DNA of 32,532 bases, from the NCBI GenBank assembly GCA_902492205.1, contig CABUKU010000034.1:1-32532 (forward strand), written 5' to 3'. Source of the DNA: an uncultured Bacteroides sp. Lineage in GTDB: Bacteria; Bacteroidota; Bacteroidia; Bacteroidales; Bacteroidaceae. How positions within the stretch are numbered: position 1 is the first letter of the stretch; each line of letters starts with the position of its first letter. The position numbers and the translations under genes are program-made. The notes beneath the pieces are model-generated. The model did no database searches. It saw nothing but the letters and a program-made list of their open reading frames with translations, and had not been told where the DNA came from. Shown piece by piece: positions 7,176-15,694 of the stretch.

Positions 7176-8738
7176 TTATTCTTCATTGATACCTACATTC
7201 GGACCTTTCTTAATCTCTTTCAGCATAATCCCTATACCTGCAATGAGCATAACGGTAAAGAGCAGGAGGAAGATGAAGAAAGTAGTCTGAACGGAACTTA
7301 CACTCAGTTTGGAAATAGCCGCCGAGGTGGGCAGCATATCCTGAATAGCCCAAGGCTGACGACCTGTTTCGGCAACAATCCATCCGGCTTGTCCGGCAAT
7401 ATACCCCAGTGGTATAGTCCACAAAGCCACCCAATGGAACCATTTCATCTTGGCAATATCTTTTTTGTAAACAAAGAACAGAACCAGAATGAAGAACAGA
7501 ATAAAATATCCACCCAAAATAACCATGATGCGGAATGCATAGAAATTCAAAGGAACATTGGGCACAAGTTCGTTTACATCCTTAATGTATCCGTAACCGA
7601 AATACTTCACGTTGTCTGTCAGTATCTGTCGATGTCCGGCAGCGGCAGCCTCATCGCCATTCTTCTTTGCTTCACGGTAGTCTGCCAATGCCTGAATAGC
7701 CAACTTCCCTTTTTCTATCTTTTCCTGAGCGGACAAAGCAGTGGAGCCGTCTCTCTCAGTGTAACCTCCTTCAATGATATTATTGATACCCGGAACATAT
7801 CCGTCCCATGTACGGTCTGCAAGTAAAGAAAGCAACCGGGGAATTTCAATGCGGAATGTGAACGGATCTTTGCCATCGTCATAAGTTTCCTTAGCAGGAT
7901 TCAACATGCCTAGCGCAACAATGCCCACTCCGTTTCCTCCTTCATAAAGACCTTCCACGGCAGCCAGTTTCATGGGTTGTGTCTTGGCAACCTGATAGCC
8001 CGAACCGTCACCGGTGTAGAGTGACAAAAGAGAAGCTACCAAACCTACGATACCTGCAACTTTAATACTGGAAACAGCGAATTTCTTGCTTCTTTTCTTC
8101 AACAAGTACCAGCAACTTATACCCACCACAAACACGGCTCCAAGCACCCATCCGCTAAGCACGGAATGGAAAAACTTGACTACCGCCATCGGTGAAGTGG
8201 CAACCGCCATGAAATCCACCATTTCATTGCGCACTGTATCGGGATTGAACTCCATACCTACGGGGTATTGCATCCATGCATTAGCTACAAGAATCCACCA
8301 TGCGGAAATCGTTGCTCCGATACCTGTCAGCCAAGTAGCGGCTAGGTGGAAACGTTTGCTTACCTTGTTCCAACCAAAGAACATAACAGCGATAAATGTG
8401 GCTTCCATAAAGAAAGCAAGAATGCCTTCAATGGCAAGCGGAGCACCGAAAATATCGCCCACAAACCAACTATAATTACTCCAGTTGGTTCCGAACTCGA
8501 ATTCAAGAATCAGTCCGGTAGCCACGCCGATAGCGAAGTTGATCCCGAACAGTTTCATCCAGAACTTTGTGGTGCGTTTCCAGAATTCATCACCTGTCTT
8601 AAAATAAATGCTTTCCATGATTGCCATGATAACGGCTAATCCTAAAGTCAGCGGAACAAAAATCCAGTGGTAGATGGCGGTCAAGGCAAATTGCGCTCTC
8701 GACCAATCAATCAAAGATACATCAATGTTTTCAATCAT
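7176..8738 (-). CDS. cydA: Cytochrome bd quinol oxidase subunit I
   Basis: A 520-residue catalytic subunit of the bd oxidase. The haem ligands are in place: His24 (b595), His191 and Met405 (b558), equivalent to E. coli His19, His186 and Met393. Glu104 and Glu112 match the conserved acidic pair. The quinol-binding loop carries QPMKLAAVE (Lys257, Glu262), and the motif GRQPW lies near 447. Nothing is missing, so the oxidase should be active. The gene follows the small DUF4492 gene by 13 bp and precedes cydB by 18 bp. The start at 8738 gives the usual short N-terminus before the SRAQFALTAIYH segment. Expected role: oxygen scavenging and micro-oxic respiration in an otherwise anaerobic organism. 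Confidence 0.97.
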   Translation of the reverse strand: MIENIDVSLIDWSRAQFALTAIYHWIFVPLTLGLAVIMAIMESIYFKTGDEFWKRTTKFWMKLFGINFAIGVATGLILEFEFGTNWSNYSWFVGDIFGAPLAIEGILAFFMEATFIAVMFFGWNKVSKRFHLAATWLTGIGATISAWWILVANAWMQYPVGMEFNPDTVRNEMVDFMAVATSPMAVVKFFHSVLSGWVLGAVFVVGISCWYLLKKRSKKFAVSSIKVAGIVGLVASLLSLYTGDGSGYQVAKTQPMKLAAVEGLYEGGNGVGIVALGMLNPAKETYDDGKDPFTFRIEIPRLLSLLADRTWDGYVPGINNIIEGGYTERDGSTALSAQEKIEKGKLAIQALADYREAKKNGDEAAAAGHRQILTDNVKYFGYGYIKDVNELVPNVPLNFYAFRIMVILGGYFILFFILVLFFVYKKDIAKMKWFHWVALWTIPLGYIAGQAGWIVAETGRQPWAIQDMLPTSAAISKLSVSSVQTTFFIFLLLFTVMLIAGIGIMLKEIKKGPNVGINEE

Positions 8739-8751
8739 ATTTTGTTATTTA

Positions 8752-8973
8752 TTAAGGTTGTGCCCTATTAATTAATTCACCGGAAACATATTCTTGTTTA
8801 TCTTCTTTTGTCTCGTGCTTACCTAAAAAGTTGGGAAAAAAGAACAGTTTCAAAATGAAAAACATCACGAAAAGCTTGAGGCAGATAATCAGCCACAAGG
8901 TTTTCCCAATAGTCATTTCACGGAAACCATCCACATAAAAACGAAAGACACGCACAGGCAAACTTTTTCTCAT
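8752..8973 (-). CDS. DUF4492 small membrane protein, cyd operon
   Basis: A 73-residue protein with a basic N-terminus containing RVFRFYVDGFREM, one strong membrane helix (about 24-48, rich in L, F, V, I) and a charged tail. It matches what I know as DUF4492, typically found just ahead of cydA in Bacteroidota. It is the first gene of this operon. Cytochrome bd enzymes elsewhere need a single-helix subunit (CydX, CydS, CydH), and its size, topology and fixed linkage make it a candidate for that role. No sequence similarity to CydX is evident by eye, so this is inference. Other options are an assembly factor or an unrelated membrane protein. Confidence 0.82.
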   Translation of the reverse strand: MRKSLPVRVFRFYVDGFREMTIGKTLWLIICLKLFVMFFILKLFFFPNFLGKHETKEDKQEYVSGELINRAQP

Positions 8974-9003
8974 ATGGTTAACTATTCAAGTTTGTAACAA
9001 TTA

Positions 9004-9034
9004 CAAAGAAAAGTCTTTTATCGGTAAAAACAAA
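9004..9034 (-). promoter_or_regulatory. Candidate promoter of the DUF4492-cydA-cydB operon
   Basis: On the minus strand TTTG (9034-9031), a 19-bp spacer and TTTCTTTG (9011-9004) fit the Bacteroides promoter with one mismatch in the -7 box. The start codon of the first gene is about 30 bp downstream. No FNR-like dyad was recognised next to it. Confidence 0.5.
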
Positions 9035-9071
9035 GCTTTTGTCGAGAGTTTTTTCTCTTACGTATATCTTT

Positions 9072-9103
9072 ATTGTTATATAACAACCGCGCAGGTAATT
9101 TTG
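9072..9103 (+). promoter_or_regulatory. Candidate promoter of the efflux operon
   Basis: TAATTTTG at 9096-9103 fits TAnnTTTG, with a weak -33 (ATTG, 9072-9075) 20 bp upstream. It is divergent from the cyd promoter and 23 bp before the TolC-like start at 9127. Confidence 0.4.
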
Positions 9104-9126
9104 TTGGCATAATTAAAAACAGATTT

Positions 9127-10476
9127 ATGAAAGATTTCCTTCTCCTACTCGTACTGATGACAATTATTCCCCTGAAAAGCCTTCAGGCACAGGAGGGTGT
9201 ACGCCAATGGGATTTATCTTCCTGCATTAATTATGCACTGGAACAAAACATCCAAATCAGGAAAAGCAAAATAGCTTTGCAACAGAGCGATGTCGATACC
9301 AAGACCGCCAAAGCAGCATTGTTTCCCAGCTTGTCGTTCTCATCAAGCCACAATGTGGTGAACCGCCCGTATAGTGAGAACCAAACCATTATCGACGGCA
9401 CGAACGTATCTACCACAAGCAGCAAGACCAGTTACAACGGTAACTACGGACTGAATGCTTCATGGACTCTTTATAACGGCAGCAAACGCCTGAATACCAT
9501 CAAGCAACAGAACCTGAACAAGCAGATAGCCTCACTCGATGTATCGTCTTCCGAAAACAACATCGAAGAGTCTATCACACAAATATATGTACAGATACTT
9601 TATGCCGCCGAATCAGTCAAGATAAACGAAAGTACCCTAAAAGTATCGGAAGCACAACGTGACCGTGGCAAGCAGTTACTCGAAGCAGGAAGTATCGCCA
9701 TGAGTGATTACGCACAACTCGAAGCACAGTGCAGCACGGATAAGTACCAGTTGGTAACGGCACAAGCCACTTTACAGGATTACAAACTGCAATTAAAGCA
9801 ACTGCTGGAACTGGATGGTGAAGAAGAAATGCAACTCACATTACCCGAATTGAGCAACGCCGATGTATTAACTCCGCTACCCGCAAAGAGCGATGTTTAT
9901 CGTACGGCACTTACCTTACGTCCCGAAATCGAAGCGGGCAGGCTGAATGTGGAAACATCCAAGCTGGACATCAACATAGCTAAATCGGGTTACATACCGA
10001 GCCTCAGCCTGACAGCCGGAATAGGAACGAACCACACAAGCGGCAGTGACTTCACATTCGGCGAACAGTTAAAGAACGGCTGGAACAATTCTATCGGAGT
10101 GACAGTAAGTGTACCTATCTTCAACAACCGGCAAACCAAGAGTGCCGTTCAAAAAGCAAAGCTGCAACAGCAAAGCACCGAGTTGGATTTCTTAGACCGG
10201 CAAAAGACTCTTTACAAAACAATAGAATCTTTCTGGCTCGATGCCAACAGTGCACAGCAACGCTATGCCGCAGCATGCGAAAAGCTGAAAAGCACGCAAA
10301 TCAGTTACGACCTGATCAGCGAACAATTCAACCTCGGCATGAAGAACACAGTGGAACTGCTGACCGAAAAAGATAACCTGCTAGCCGCACAACAAGAACA
10401 GTTGCAAGCAAAGTATATGGCTATCCTCAACACCAAACTGCTTCACTTCTATGCAGGTGAAGACATCAACCTTTAA
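9127..10476 (+). CDS. TolC-family outer membrane efflux channel
   Basis: A 449-residue protein starting with a signal peptide (MKDFLLLLVLMTIIPLKSLQAQ), followed by two long alpha-helical, Gln/Ala/Leu/Lys-rich halves as in TolC-type OEP proteins (about 30-225 and 245-445). Such trimers form the outer membrane exit duct for a fusion protein and inner membrane transporter. The ATG at 9127 is preferred over an upstream TTG at 9073 because it places the signal peptide at the N-terminus. It is first of six co-directional genes, and the fusion protein starts 22 bp after its stop. Substrate is unknown: the family moves drugs, peptides, proteins or lipids. Confidence 0.93.
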   Translation: MKDFLLLLVLMTIIPLKSLQAQEGVRQWDLSSCINYALEQNIQIRKSKIALQQSDVDTKTAKAALFPSLSFSSSHNVVNRPYSENQTIIDGTNVSTTSSKTSYNGNYGLNASWTLYNGSKRLNTIKQQNLNKQIASLDVSSSENNIEESITQIYVQILYAAESVKINESTLKVSEAQRDRGKQLLEAGSIAMSDYAQLEAQCSTDKYQLVTAQATLQDYKLQLKQLLELDGEEEMQLTLPELSNADVLTPLPAKSDVYRTALTLRPEIEAGRLNVETSKLDINIAKSGYIPSLSLTAGIGTNHTSGSDFTFGEQLKNGWNNSIGVTVSVPIFNNRQTKSAVQKAKLQQQSTELDFLDRQKTLYKTIESFWLDANSAQQRYAAACEKLKSTQISYDLISEQFNLGMKNTVELLTEKDNLLAAQQEQLQAKYMAILNTKLLHFYAGEDINL

Positions 10477-10498
10477 TAATTATCAAACGAACGAATAT

Positions 10499-11707
10499 AT
10501 GAAAACAAAGAAGAAACTTATCTATATCATCCTAGTGGTGATTGTGGTAGTGGGTGCTGTTGTTTGGTTTGCCAAAGGAAGCTCCGGCAAATTCAAGGTA
10601 ACCTACACAACGGCTGCCGTGAGCAGAGGAAACATCTCCAACTCCGTAACCGCCACGGGAACAGTGGAGCCGGTAACCAAAGTGGAAGTAGGTACGCAGG
10701 TATCGGGCATTATCGACAAACTGTATGCCGACTATAACTCCGTGGTAAAGAAAGGACAGCTCATTGCCGAAATGGACAGAGTAACCCTGACAAGCGAACT
10801 CAACTCACAGAAGGCTGCCTATGACGGAAACAAAGCCGAATACGAATATCAGCAGAAAAACTATGCACGCAGCAAAAACCTGCATGAGAAGAACCTGATA
10901 AGCGACACCGATTATGAACAAGCCATCTATAATTATGAGAAAGCAAAGAGCGCATTCGACAGCAGCAAAGCTTCTCTGGAGAAAGCACAGCGCAATCTTT
11001 CTTATGCAACCATTACCTCTCCCATCGACGGTATAGTTATCAACCGTGCGGTAGAGGAAGGGCAGACCGTAGCGGCAGGCTTCGAAACCCCGACACTGTT
11101 CACCATTGCCGCCGACCTCACCCAAATGCAGGTAGTAGCCGATGTGGATGAAGCCGATATAGGTGGTGTAGAGGAAGGACAACGTGTGAGCTTCACCGTT
11201 GATGCTTATCCCAACGATACGTTTGAAGGGAAAGTAACCCAAGTGCGCCTCGAAGCAACCACCGAAAGCAACGTTGTGACATATGAAGTGGTTATCTCCG
11301 CCTATAATCCCGACCTGAAACTGAAACCGGGGCTTACCGCCAACGTAACCATTTACACTCTGGAAAAAAGCGATGTGCTCAGCATACCCTCCAAAGCCCT
11401 GCGCTTTGTACCCGAAGTTCCTTTCATCGGTTCGGAAGACATTGTGAAAGACTGTGACGGCAAGCATAAAGTATGGACCCGCGAAGGAAAGACATTTACC
11501 GCCCATGCAGTGCAAACAGGCATATCAAACGGCACGATGACCGAAATCCTTTCCGGCATACCCGAAGGTACAACCATCATAACCGATGCCGTAGTAGGAC
11601 AAATGCCGGGACAGACTCCGGAAATGAATGCCGGGAACGGCGGAAGTCAGGAAAGCAGCCCTTTCATGCCGGGCCCTCCGGGAAACAAAAAGAAAAACAG
11701 CAAGTAA
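10499..11707 (+). CDS. HlyD/MacA-type periplasmic membrane fusion protein
   Basis: A 402-residue adaptor that bridges an inner membrane ABC transporter and the TolC-like channel. It has an N-terminal membrane anchor (about 9-28), a biotinyl-lipoyl-like segment around VEPVTKVEVGTQVSGII, a helical hairpin rich in K/A/E/N, the returning lipoyl half with ATITSPIDGIVINRAVEEGQ, then beta-barrel and membrane-proximal domains. The tail is Gly/Pro/Asn/Lys-rich. The ATG at 10499 is chosen because an earlier ATG at 10451 overlaps the TolC gene and adds a polar segment before the anchor. The ATPase gene begins 6 bp after its stop. Confidence 0.93.
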   Translation: MKTKKKLIYIILVVIVVVGAVVWFAKGSSGKFKVTYTTAAVSRGNISNSVTATGTVEPVTKVEVGTQVSGIIDKLYADYNSVVKKGQLIAEMDRVTLTSELNSQKAAYDGNKAEYEYQQKNYARSKNLHEKNLISDTDYEQAIYNYEKAKSAFDSSKASLEKAQRNLSYATITSPIDGIVINRAVEEGQTVAAGFETPTLFTIAADLTQMQVVADVDEADIGGVEEGQRVSFTVDAYPNDTFEGKVTQVRLEATTESNVVTYEVVISAYNPDLKLKPGLTANVTIYTLEKSDVLSIPSKALRFVPEVPFIGSEDIVKDCDGKHKVWTREGKTFTAHAVQTGISNGTMTEILSGIPEGTTIITDAVVGQMPGQTPEMNAGNGGSQESSPFMPGPPGNKKKNSK

Positions 11708-11713
11708 TACGCA

Positions 11714-12481
11714 ATGACAATGAAGAACGATTATAGTAAAAACAGGCCTATCATTGAATTGCAGGACATCAAGCGCGACTTCATTGTGGGAGATGAAACG
11801 GTTCACGCCCTGCGCGGGGTGAGTTTCACCATCCATGAAGGAGAGTTTGTGACCATTATGGGAACATCCGGTTCGGGAAAGAGCACGTTGCTCAACACAT
11901 TGGGCTGCCTCGACACCCCCACTTCCGGCGAATACCTGCTCGACGGGGTATCTGTCCGCACTATGGGAAAGGCGGCACGCGCCGTGCTCCGCAACCGCAA
12001 GATAGGGTTTGTCTTTCAAAGCTACAACCTGCTGGCAAAGACAACCGCTATTGAAAATGTGGAACTTCCGCTGATGTATAATCCGCAAGTATCGGCAACG
12101 GAACGGAAAAACCGTGCCATTGATGCACTGAAAGCAGTAGGACTGGGCGACCGCCTGCTGCACAAATCCAACCAGATGAGTGGAGGACAGATGCAGCGTG
12201 TAGCCATTGCCCGCGCATTGGTAAACAATCCCGCCGTTATCCTTGCCGACGAAGCAACGGGTAACCTCGACACGCGCACCTCTTTCGATATATTGGTTCT
12301 CTTCCAGAAGCTGCACGCCGAAGGGCGTACCATCATATTTGTGACGCACAATCCCGAGATAGCACAATACAGCAGCCGCAACATTGTGCTGCGTGACGGA
12401 CGTGTGACGGAAGACTCCGGTAATACCAACATTCTCGATGCTTCCAAGGCTCTCGCAGCCTTGCCTGCGGAAGAAGATTAA
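11714..12481 (+). CDS. MacB/LolD-type ABC transporter ATPase
   Basis: A 255-residue nucleotide-binding subunit. Walker A is GTSGSGKST (50-58), the Q-loop Gln101, the signature MSGGQMQRVAIARAL (154-168), Walker B VILADEATGNLD (174-185), and the switch His lies in FVTHNPE. The sequence type is that of LolD/MacB ATPases, which power mechanotransmission-type transport rather than a substrate channel in the membrane. ATPase and permease are separate genes here, unlike E. coli MacB where they are fused. Start 11714 or 11720 are both possible. It lies 6 bp after the fusion protein and 32 bp before the permease. Confidence 0.95.
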   Translation: MTMKNDYSKNRPIIELQDIKRDFIVGDETVHALRGVSFTIHEGEFVTIMGTSGSGKSTLLNTLGCLDTPTSGEYLLDGVSVRTMGKAARAVLRNRKIGFVFQSYNLLAKTTAIENVELPLMYNPQVSATERKNRAIDALKAVGLGDRLLHKSNQMSGGQMQRVAIARALVNNPAVILADEATGNLDTRTSFDILVLFQKLHAEGRTIIFVTHNPEIAQYSSRNIVLRDGRVTEDSGNTNILDASKALAALPAEED

Positions 12482-12513
12482 TCTCAACTCCCAACTAAAA
12501 AAAGAAAGCAACC

Positions 12514-13734
12514 ATGAACGGAACAAACCTGTTTAAAATAGCCCTCCGTGCGCTTGCCAACAACAAGCTCCGCGCATTCCTCACCATGCTGGGCATCATC
12601 ATCGGAGTAGCCTCGGTCATAACCATGCTCGCCATCGGTCAGGGCTCCAAGCGGAGCATACAGGCAAACATCGCCGAGATGGGCTCAAACATGATAATGA
12701 TCCATCCGGGAGCCGATACGCGCGGAGGAGTGCGCCAAGACGCAAGCGCCATGCAAACGCTGAAAATGGAAGACTTCGAAGCTATCCGCGATGAAGCAAA
12801 ATACGTGACGGCAATCAGCCCCACGGTGAACAGCTCGGGACAGTTGGTCTATAAAAACAACAATGCCCCCTCCACCATTTACGGAGTGAATCAAGACTAC
12901 CTCACCATCCGCCAACTCTCTGTGCAGGACGGCGAGATGTTTACCGACCAAGACATACTGACCTCCGCCAAAGTCTGCATTATAGGCAAGACGGTTGTAG
13001 ACAATCTGTTTCCCAACGGCAGCGATCCTATCGGCAAAGTCATCCGTTTCAAATCCATCCCCTTCCGCATCATCGGAGTACTGAAGTCGAAAGGTTACAA
13101 CTCCATGGGCATGGATCAGGACGATGTTATCCTCGCTCCTTACACCACCATTATGAAGCGCATCCTTGCCATTACCTATTTGCAAGGCATCAACTGCTCC
13201 GCCCTTTCGGAAGACCTGACGGACAAAGCGACGGACGAAATAACAACCATCCTGCGCCGCAACCATAAGCTGAAAGATACGGAGGACGATAACTTTACCA
13301 TCCGCAGCCAACAAGAGTTGAGCAGTATGCTGAGCAGCACCACCGACCTGATGACGGTTCTGCTGGCATGTATCGCAGGCATTTCACTCGTGGTGGGAGG
13401 CATCGGGATTATGAACATCATGTACGTCTCCGTCACGGAGCGCACCCGTGAAATCGGTCTGCGCATGTCGGTCGGAGCACGAGGCATCGACATCCTCTCC
13501 CAATTCCTCATCGAAGCCATCCTCATCAGCATCACCGGAGGAATCATCGGAGTGATTATCGGCGTAGGCACCTCGTTTGCCGTGAAGTCCATAGCCCACT
13601 GGCCTATCTTCATACAGCCGTGGAGCGTTGTTCTTTCCTTCGCCGTGTGCACCGTTACAGGCGTATTCTTCGGATGGTATCCCGCAAAGAAAGCGGCCGA
13701 CCTTGATCCTATTGAAGCCATCCGTTACGAGTGA
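12514..13734 (+). CDS. MacB-like ABC transporter permease
   Basis: A 406-residue permease with the four-helix MacB plan: TM1 at about 20-42, a large periplasmic domain (about 50-280), three helices near 285-310, 333-358 and 370-390, and the conserved C-terminal motif GWYPAKKAADLDPIEAIRYE. N-terminal MacB_PCD-type features include LTMLGIIIGVASVI. With its neighbours it completes a TolC-MacA-MacB-like tripartite pump using ATP to push periplasmic substrate out through the channel. Substrate unknown; candidates are antimicrobial peptides, macrolide-like drugs, haem precursors or a self-made peptide. Confidence 0.94.
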   Translation: MNGTNLFKIALRALANNKLRAFLTMLGIIIGVASVITMLAIGQGSKRSIQANIAEMGSNMIMIHPGADTRGGVRQDASAMQTLKMEDFEAIRDEAKYVTAISPTVNSSGQLVYKNNNAPSTIYGVNQDYLTIRQLSVQDGEMFTDQDILTSAKVCIIGKTVVDNLFPNGSDPIGKVIRFKSIPFRIIGVLKSKGYNSMGMDQDDVILAPYTTIMKRILAITYLQGINCSALSEDLTDKATDEITTILRRNHKLKDTEDDNFTIRSQQELSSMLSSTTDLMTVLLACIAGISLVVGGIGIMNIMYVSVTERTREIGLRMSVGARGIDILSQFLIEAILISITGGIIGVIIGVGTSFAVKSIAHWPIFIQPWSVVLSFAVCTVTGVFFGWYPAKKAADLDPIEAIRYE

Positions 13735-13736
13735 TG

Positions 13737-13820
13737 TTTACTTCCTTATGTAAATCGGTTTACTTCCTTATGTAAATTGATTTACTTCCTTATGTAAATT
13801 TGTTTAGGACTGTATGTAAA
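13737..13820. repeat. Four 22-bp tandem repeats, each a TTTAC/GTAAA dyad
   Basis: Units begin at 13737, 13759, 13781 and 13803, exactly 22 bp apart. The first three contain TTTACTTCCTTATGTAAA, and the fourth is diverged (TTTAGGACTGTATGTAAA). Each is an 18-bp palindrome-like site. The array starts 2 bp after the permease stop and ends about 70 bp before the kinase start, in front of a LytTR regulator operon. LytTR proteins are known to bind direct repeats spaced about two helical turns apart, so it may be the binding array of the regulator encoded at 14963. The bases do not match the classical LytTR consensus, so that link is inference. Confidence 0.85.
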
Positions 13821-13853
13821 GCAAATACCTTCCGACAGAAAACACTTTTTCTC

Positions 13854-13884
13854 TTGTATCAACCGATAATTATCTCTAACTTTA
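13854..13884 (+). promoter_or_regulatory. Possible promoter of the kinase-regulator pair
   Basis: TTG (13854-13856), a 20-bp spacer and TAACTTTA (13877-13884) approach the Bacteroides promoter. The start would fall within a few bases of the ATG at 13893, making the message nearly leaderless, so either this is not the promoter or the leader is unusually short. It sits directly behind the 22-bp repeats. Confidence 0.35.
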
Positions 13885-13892
13885 CCATCGTT

Positions 13893-14966
13893 ATGAAACC
13901 ACAACTATCCGCCTCCCGTCCTCTCGACTGGCTTATTCATGCAATAGGCTGGGGGCTTATGTTCGCATTTCCCCTGTTTTTCATGGACAGGCATGCGGGC
14001 ACGGGGTTTAACTGGGCGGAATACTTGAAGCATTGCACCATGCCCCTCTCCTGCCTGCTCGTATTTTATTGTAACTACTTCATACTGATACCCGAGTATC
14101 TGTTCAAGGAACAGAGGAAGACATATATTCTGTTCAACCTCATGGTTATCCTCGCCGTGGTAATCGGATTCCACTTCCGTGAGATAACGGATGTGCCCCC
14201 GCTACTCAAAGAAGACATGGAAAACAGCCACCCCCGTCCGCCGATAATGATGTTCCTCATCAGCAACACCATTATGCTGATACTCACCGCGGGGCTGAGT
14301 GCCGCCATCCGCCTGAGCGAACGCTGGACGGAAATAGAGGCAGGGCGCCGCGAAGCGGAGAAGAGTAAAACGGAAGCCGAGCTGAAGAACCTGAAGAACC
14401 AACTGAACCCGCACTTCCTGCTCAACACGCTGAACAACATTTATGCACTGATAGCATTCAATACGGACAAAGCCCAACAAGCCGTGCAGGACTTGAGCAA
14501 ACTGCTCCGTTACGTGCTCTATGACAATAACCGCAACTACGTTCCGTTGCGGCAGGACGTGGAGTTCATGCGCAACTACATAGACCTGATGCGCATCCGC
14601 TTGCCCAAGGAAGTGGAAGTGACGACGAACATTAACATCTCCTCCGCATCCGAAACCATGATTGCCCCCCTCTTGTTTATCTCCCTGATTGAGAATGCTT
14701 TCAAGCACGGGGTGAATTACAGTGAAGCGTCTTTCATACACATCCGCCTGCAAGAGGACACGGAACGGAAAGTGACCTGCCACATAGAAAACAGTTACTT
14801 CCCGAAAGGCGAACAGGACAAAAGCGGTTCGGGCATAGGGCTGGAACAACTTCAACGCCGCCTCGAACTACTTTATCCCGACCGCTATGTGTGGCTGCGC
14901 GAAGTAAAGGATAACAGATACATATCCGTCTTAACCATAAACAGTGACCAAATCGTAAAAGAATGA
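13893..14966 (+). CDS. LytS/YehU-type sensor histidine kinase
   Basis: A 357-residue kinase. Four hydrophobic helices fill the N-terminal half (about 12-30, 47-65, 76-94, 117-137), with no large outside domain. A linker precedes the His_kinase motif LKNQLNPHFLLNTLNNI (phospho-acceptor His174) and a compact HATPase domain with ENAFKHG and SGSGIGLEQLQRRL. This is the class that pairs with LytTR regulators. The ATG at 13893 is preferred over a start near 13800 because the latter lies in the repeat array and adds a non-conserved tail. Its TGA overlaps the regulator's ATG (ATGA), so the two are translationally coupled. It probably senses a membrane or envelope signal linked to the preceding pump. 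Confidence 0.93.
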   Translation: MKPQLSASRPLDWLIHAIGWGLMFAFPLFFMDRHAGTGFNWAEYLKHCTMPLSCLLVFYCNYFILIPEYLFKEQRKTYILFNLMVILAVVIGFHFREITDVPPLLKEDMENSHPRPPIMMFLISNTIMLILTAGLSAAIRLSERWTEIEAGRREAEKSKTEAELKNLKNQLNPHFLLNTLNNIYALIAFNTDKAQQAVQDLSKLLRYVLYDNNRNYVPLRQDVEFMRNYIDLMRIRLPKEVEVTTNINISSASETMIAPLLFISLIENAFKHGVNYSEASFIHIRLQEDTERKVTCHIENSYFPKGEQDKSGSGIGLEQLQRRLELLYPDRYVWLREVKDNRYISVLTINSDQIVKE

Positions 14967-15694
14967 CTCTTAATTGCATCATAGTAGACGACGAACCTTT
15001 GGCTCTCGACCTGCTCGAAAGCTACGTACTCAAAACTCCTTTCCTGCACCTCGAAGGCAAATACCTCGGTGCACTGCAAGCAATGAAAGAAATGGCGGAC
15101 AAGCAGATTGACCTTATCTTCCTCGACATACAGATGCCGGGACTGAACGGCATGGAGTTCTCACGCATGGTTAAGCCCGAAACAAGGATTATCTTTATCA
15201 CCGCCTTTAACCAATACGCACTTGACAGCTACCGGGTAAATGCTCTCGACTATTTGCTGAAACCGGTTAGTTACTCCGACTTCGTTGAAGCAGCAAACAA
15301 AGCCATGCAATGGTTCGACCTTACCCGTAAAAGCGGACTACCTGCTTCCACGGATGCCGGTACGAAGATGATAGACTCTATTTACGTCAAGAGCGAGTAC
15401 AAACTGGTGCAGGTGAAGCTGAAAGATATACTCTACATAGAGGGATTGAAAGACTACATCAAAATCTACACGGAAGACGAGGTCAAGCCTGTCCTCTCGC
15501 TAATGAGCATGAAAATAATGGAAGAACTTTTGCCATCGGAAGGGTTCATACGCATACACCGTTCCTACATTGTGCAAAAGGATAAGATAAAAGTCATTGA
15601 CCGTGGACGCATCGTGTTCGGTAAGAATTATCTCCCCGTGAGCGACAGCTATAAGAAGGAGTTTCAGGCTTTCCTGGATGAAAGAATGAGGTAA
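14963..15694 (+). CDS. LytTR-family response regulator
   Basis: A 243-residue two-domain regulator. In the receiver domain (1-115), Asp9 and Asp10 bind metal, Asp55 in FLDIQMP is the phosphorylation site, Thr80 is the switch residue and Lys100 the conserved lysine. The C-terminal LytTR DNA-binding domain (about 135-240) shows IYVKSEYKLVQVKLKDILYIEGLKDYIKI-type beta strands and the FIRIHRSYIV signature. All key residues are present. It is coupled to the kinase by a 4-base overlap. Candidate targets close by are the 22-bp repeats at 13737-13820 and the repeats just after its own stop codon. Confidence 0.95.
   Translation: MTLNCIIVDDEPLALDLLESYVLKTPFLHLEGKYLGALQAMKEMADKQIDLIFLDIQMPGLNGMEFSRMVKPETRIIFITAFNQYALDSYRVNALDYLLKPVSYSDFVEAANKAMQWFDLTRKSGLPASTDAGTKMIDSIYVKSEYKLVQVKLKDILYIEGLKDYIKIYTEDEVKPVLSLMSMKIMEELLPSEGFIRIHRSYIVQKDKIKVIDRGRIVFGKNYLPVSDSYKKEFQAFLDERMR

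Noticed and set aside
10451..10498. Earlier start for the membrane fusion protein
   Set aside because: It overlaps the TolC-like gene and puts a polar stretch before the membrane anchor.
11525..12526. 333-codon minus-strand frame opposite the ABC ATPase
   Set aside because: The plus strand has Walker A, signature and Walker B motifs; the minus frame is a shadow.
13737..13820. Firm assignment as LytTR binding site
   Set aside because: Spacing fits, but the sequence lacks the classical GTT-containing half-site, so it is kept only as a hypothesis.
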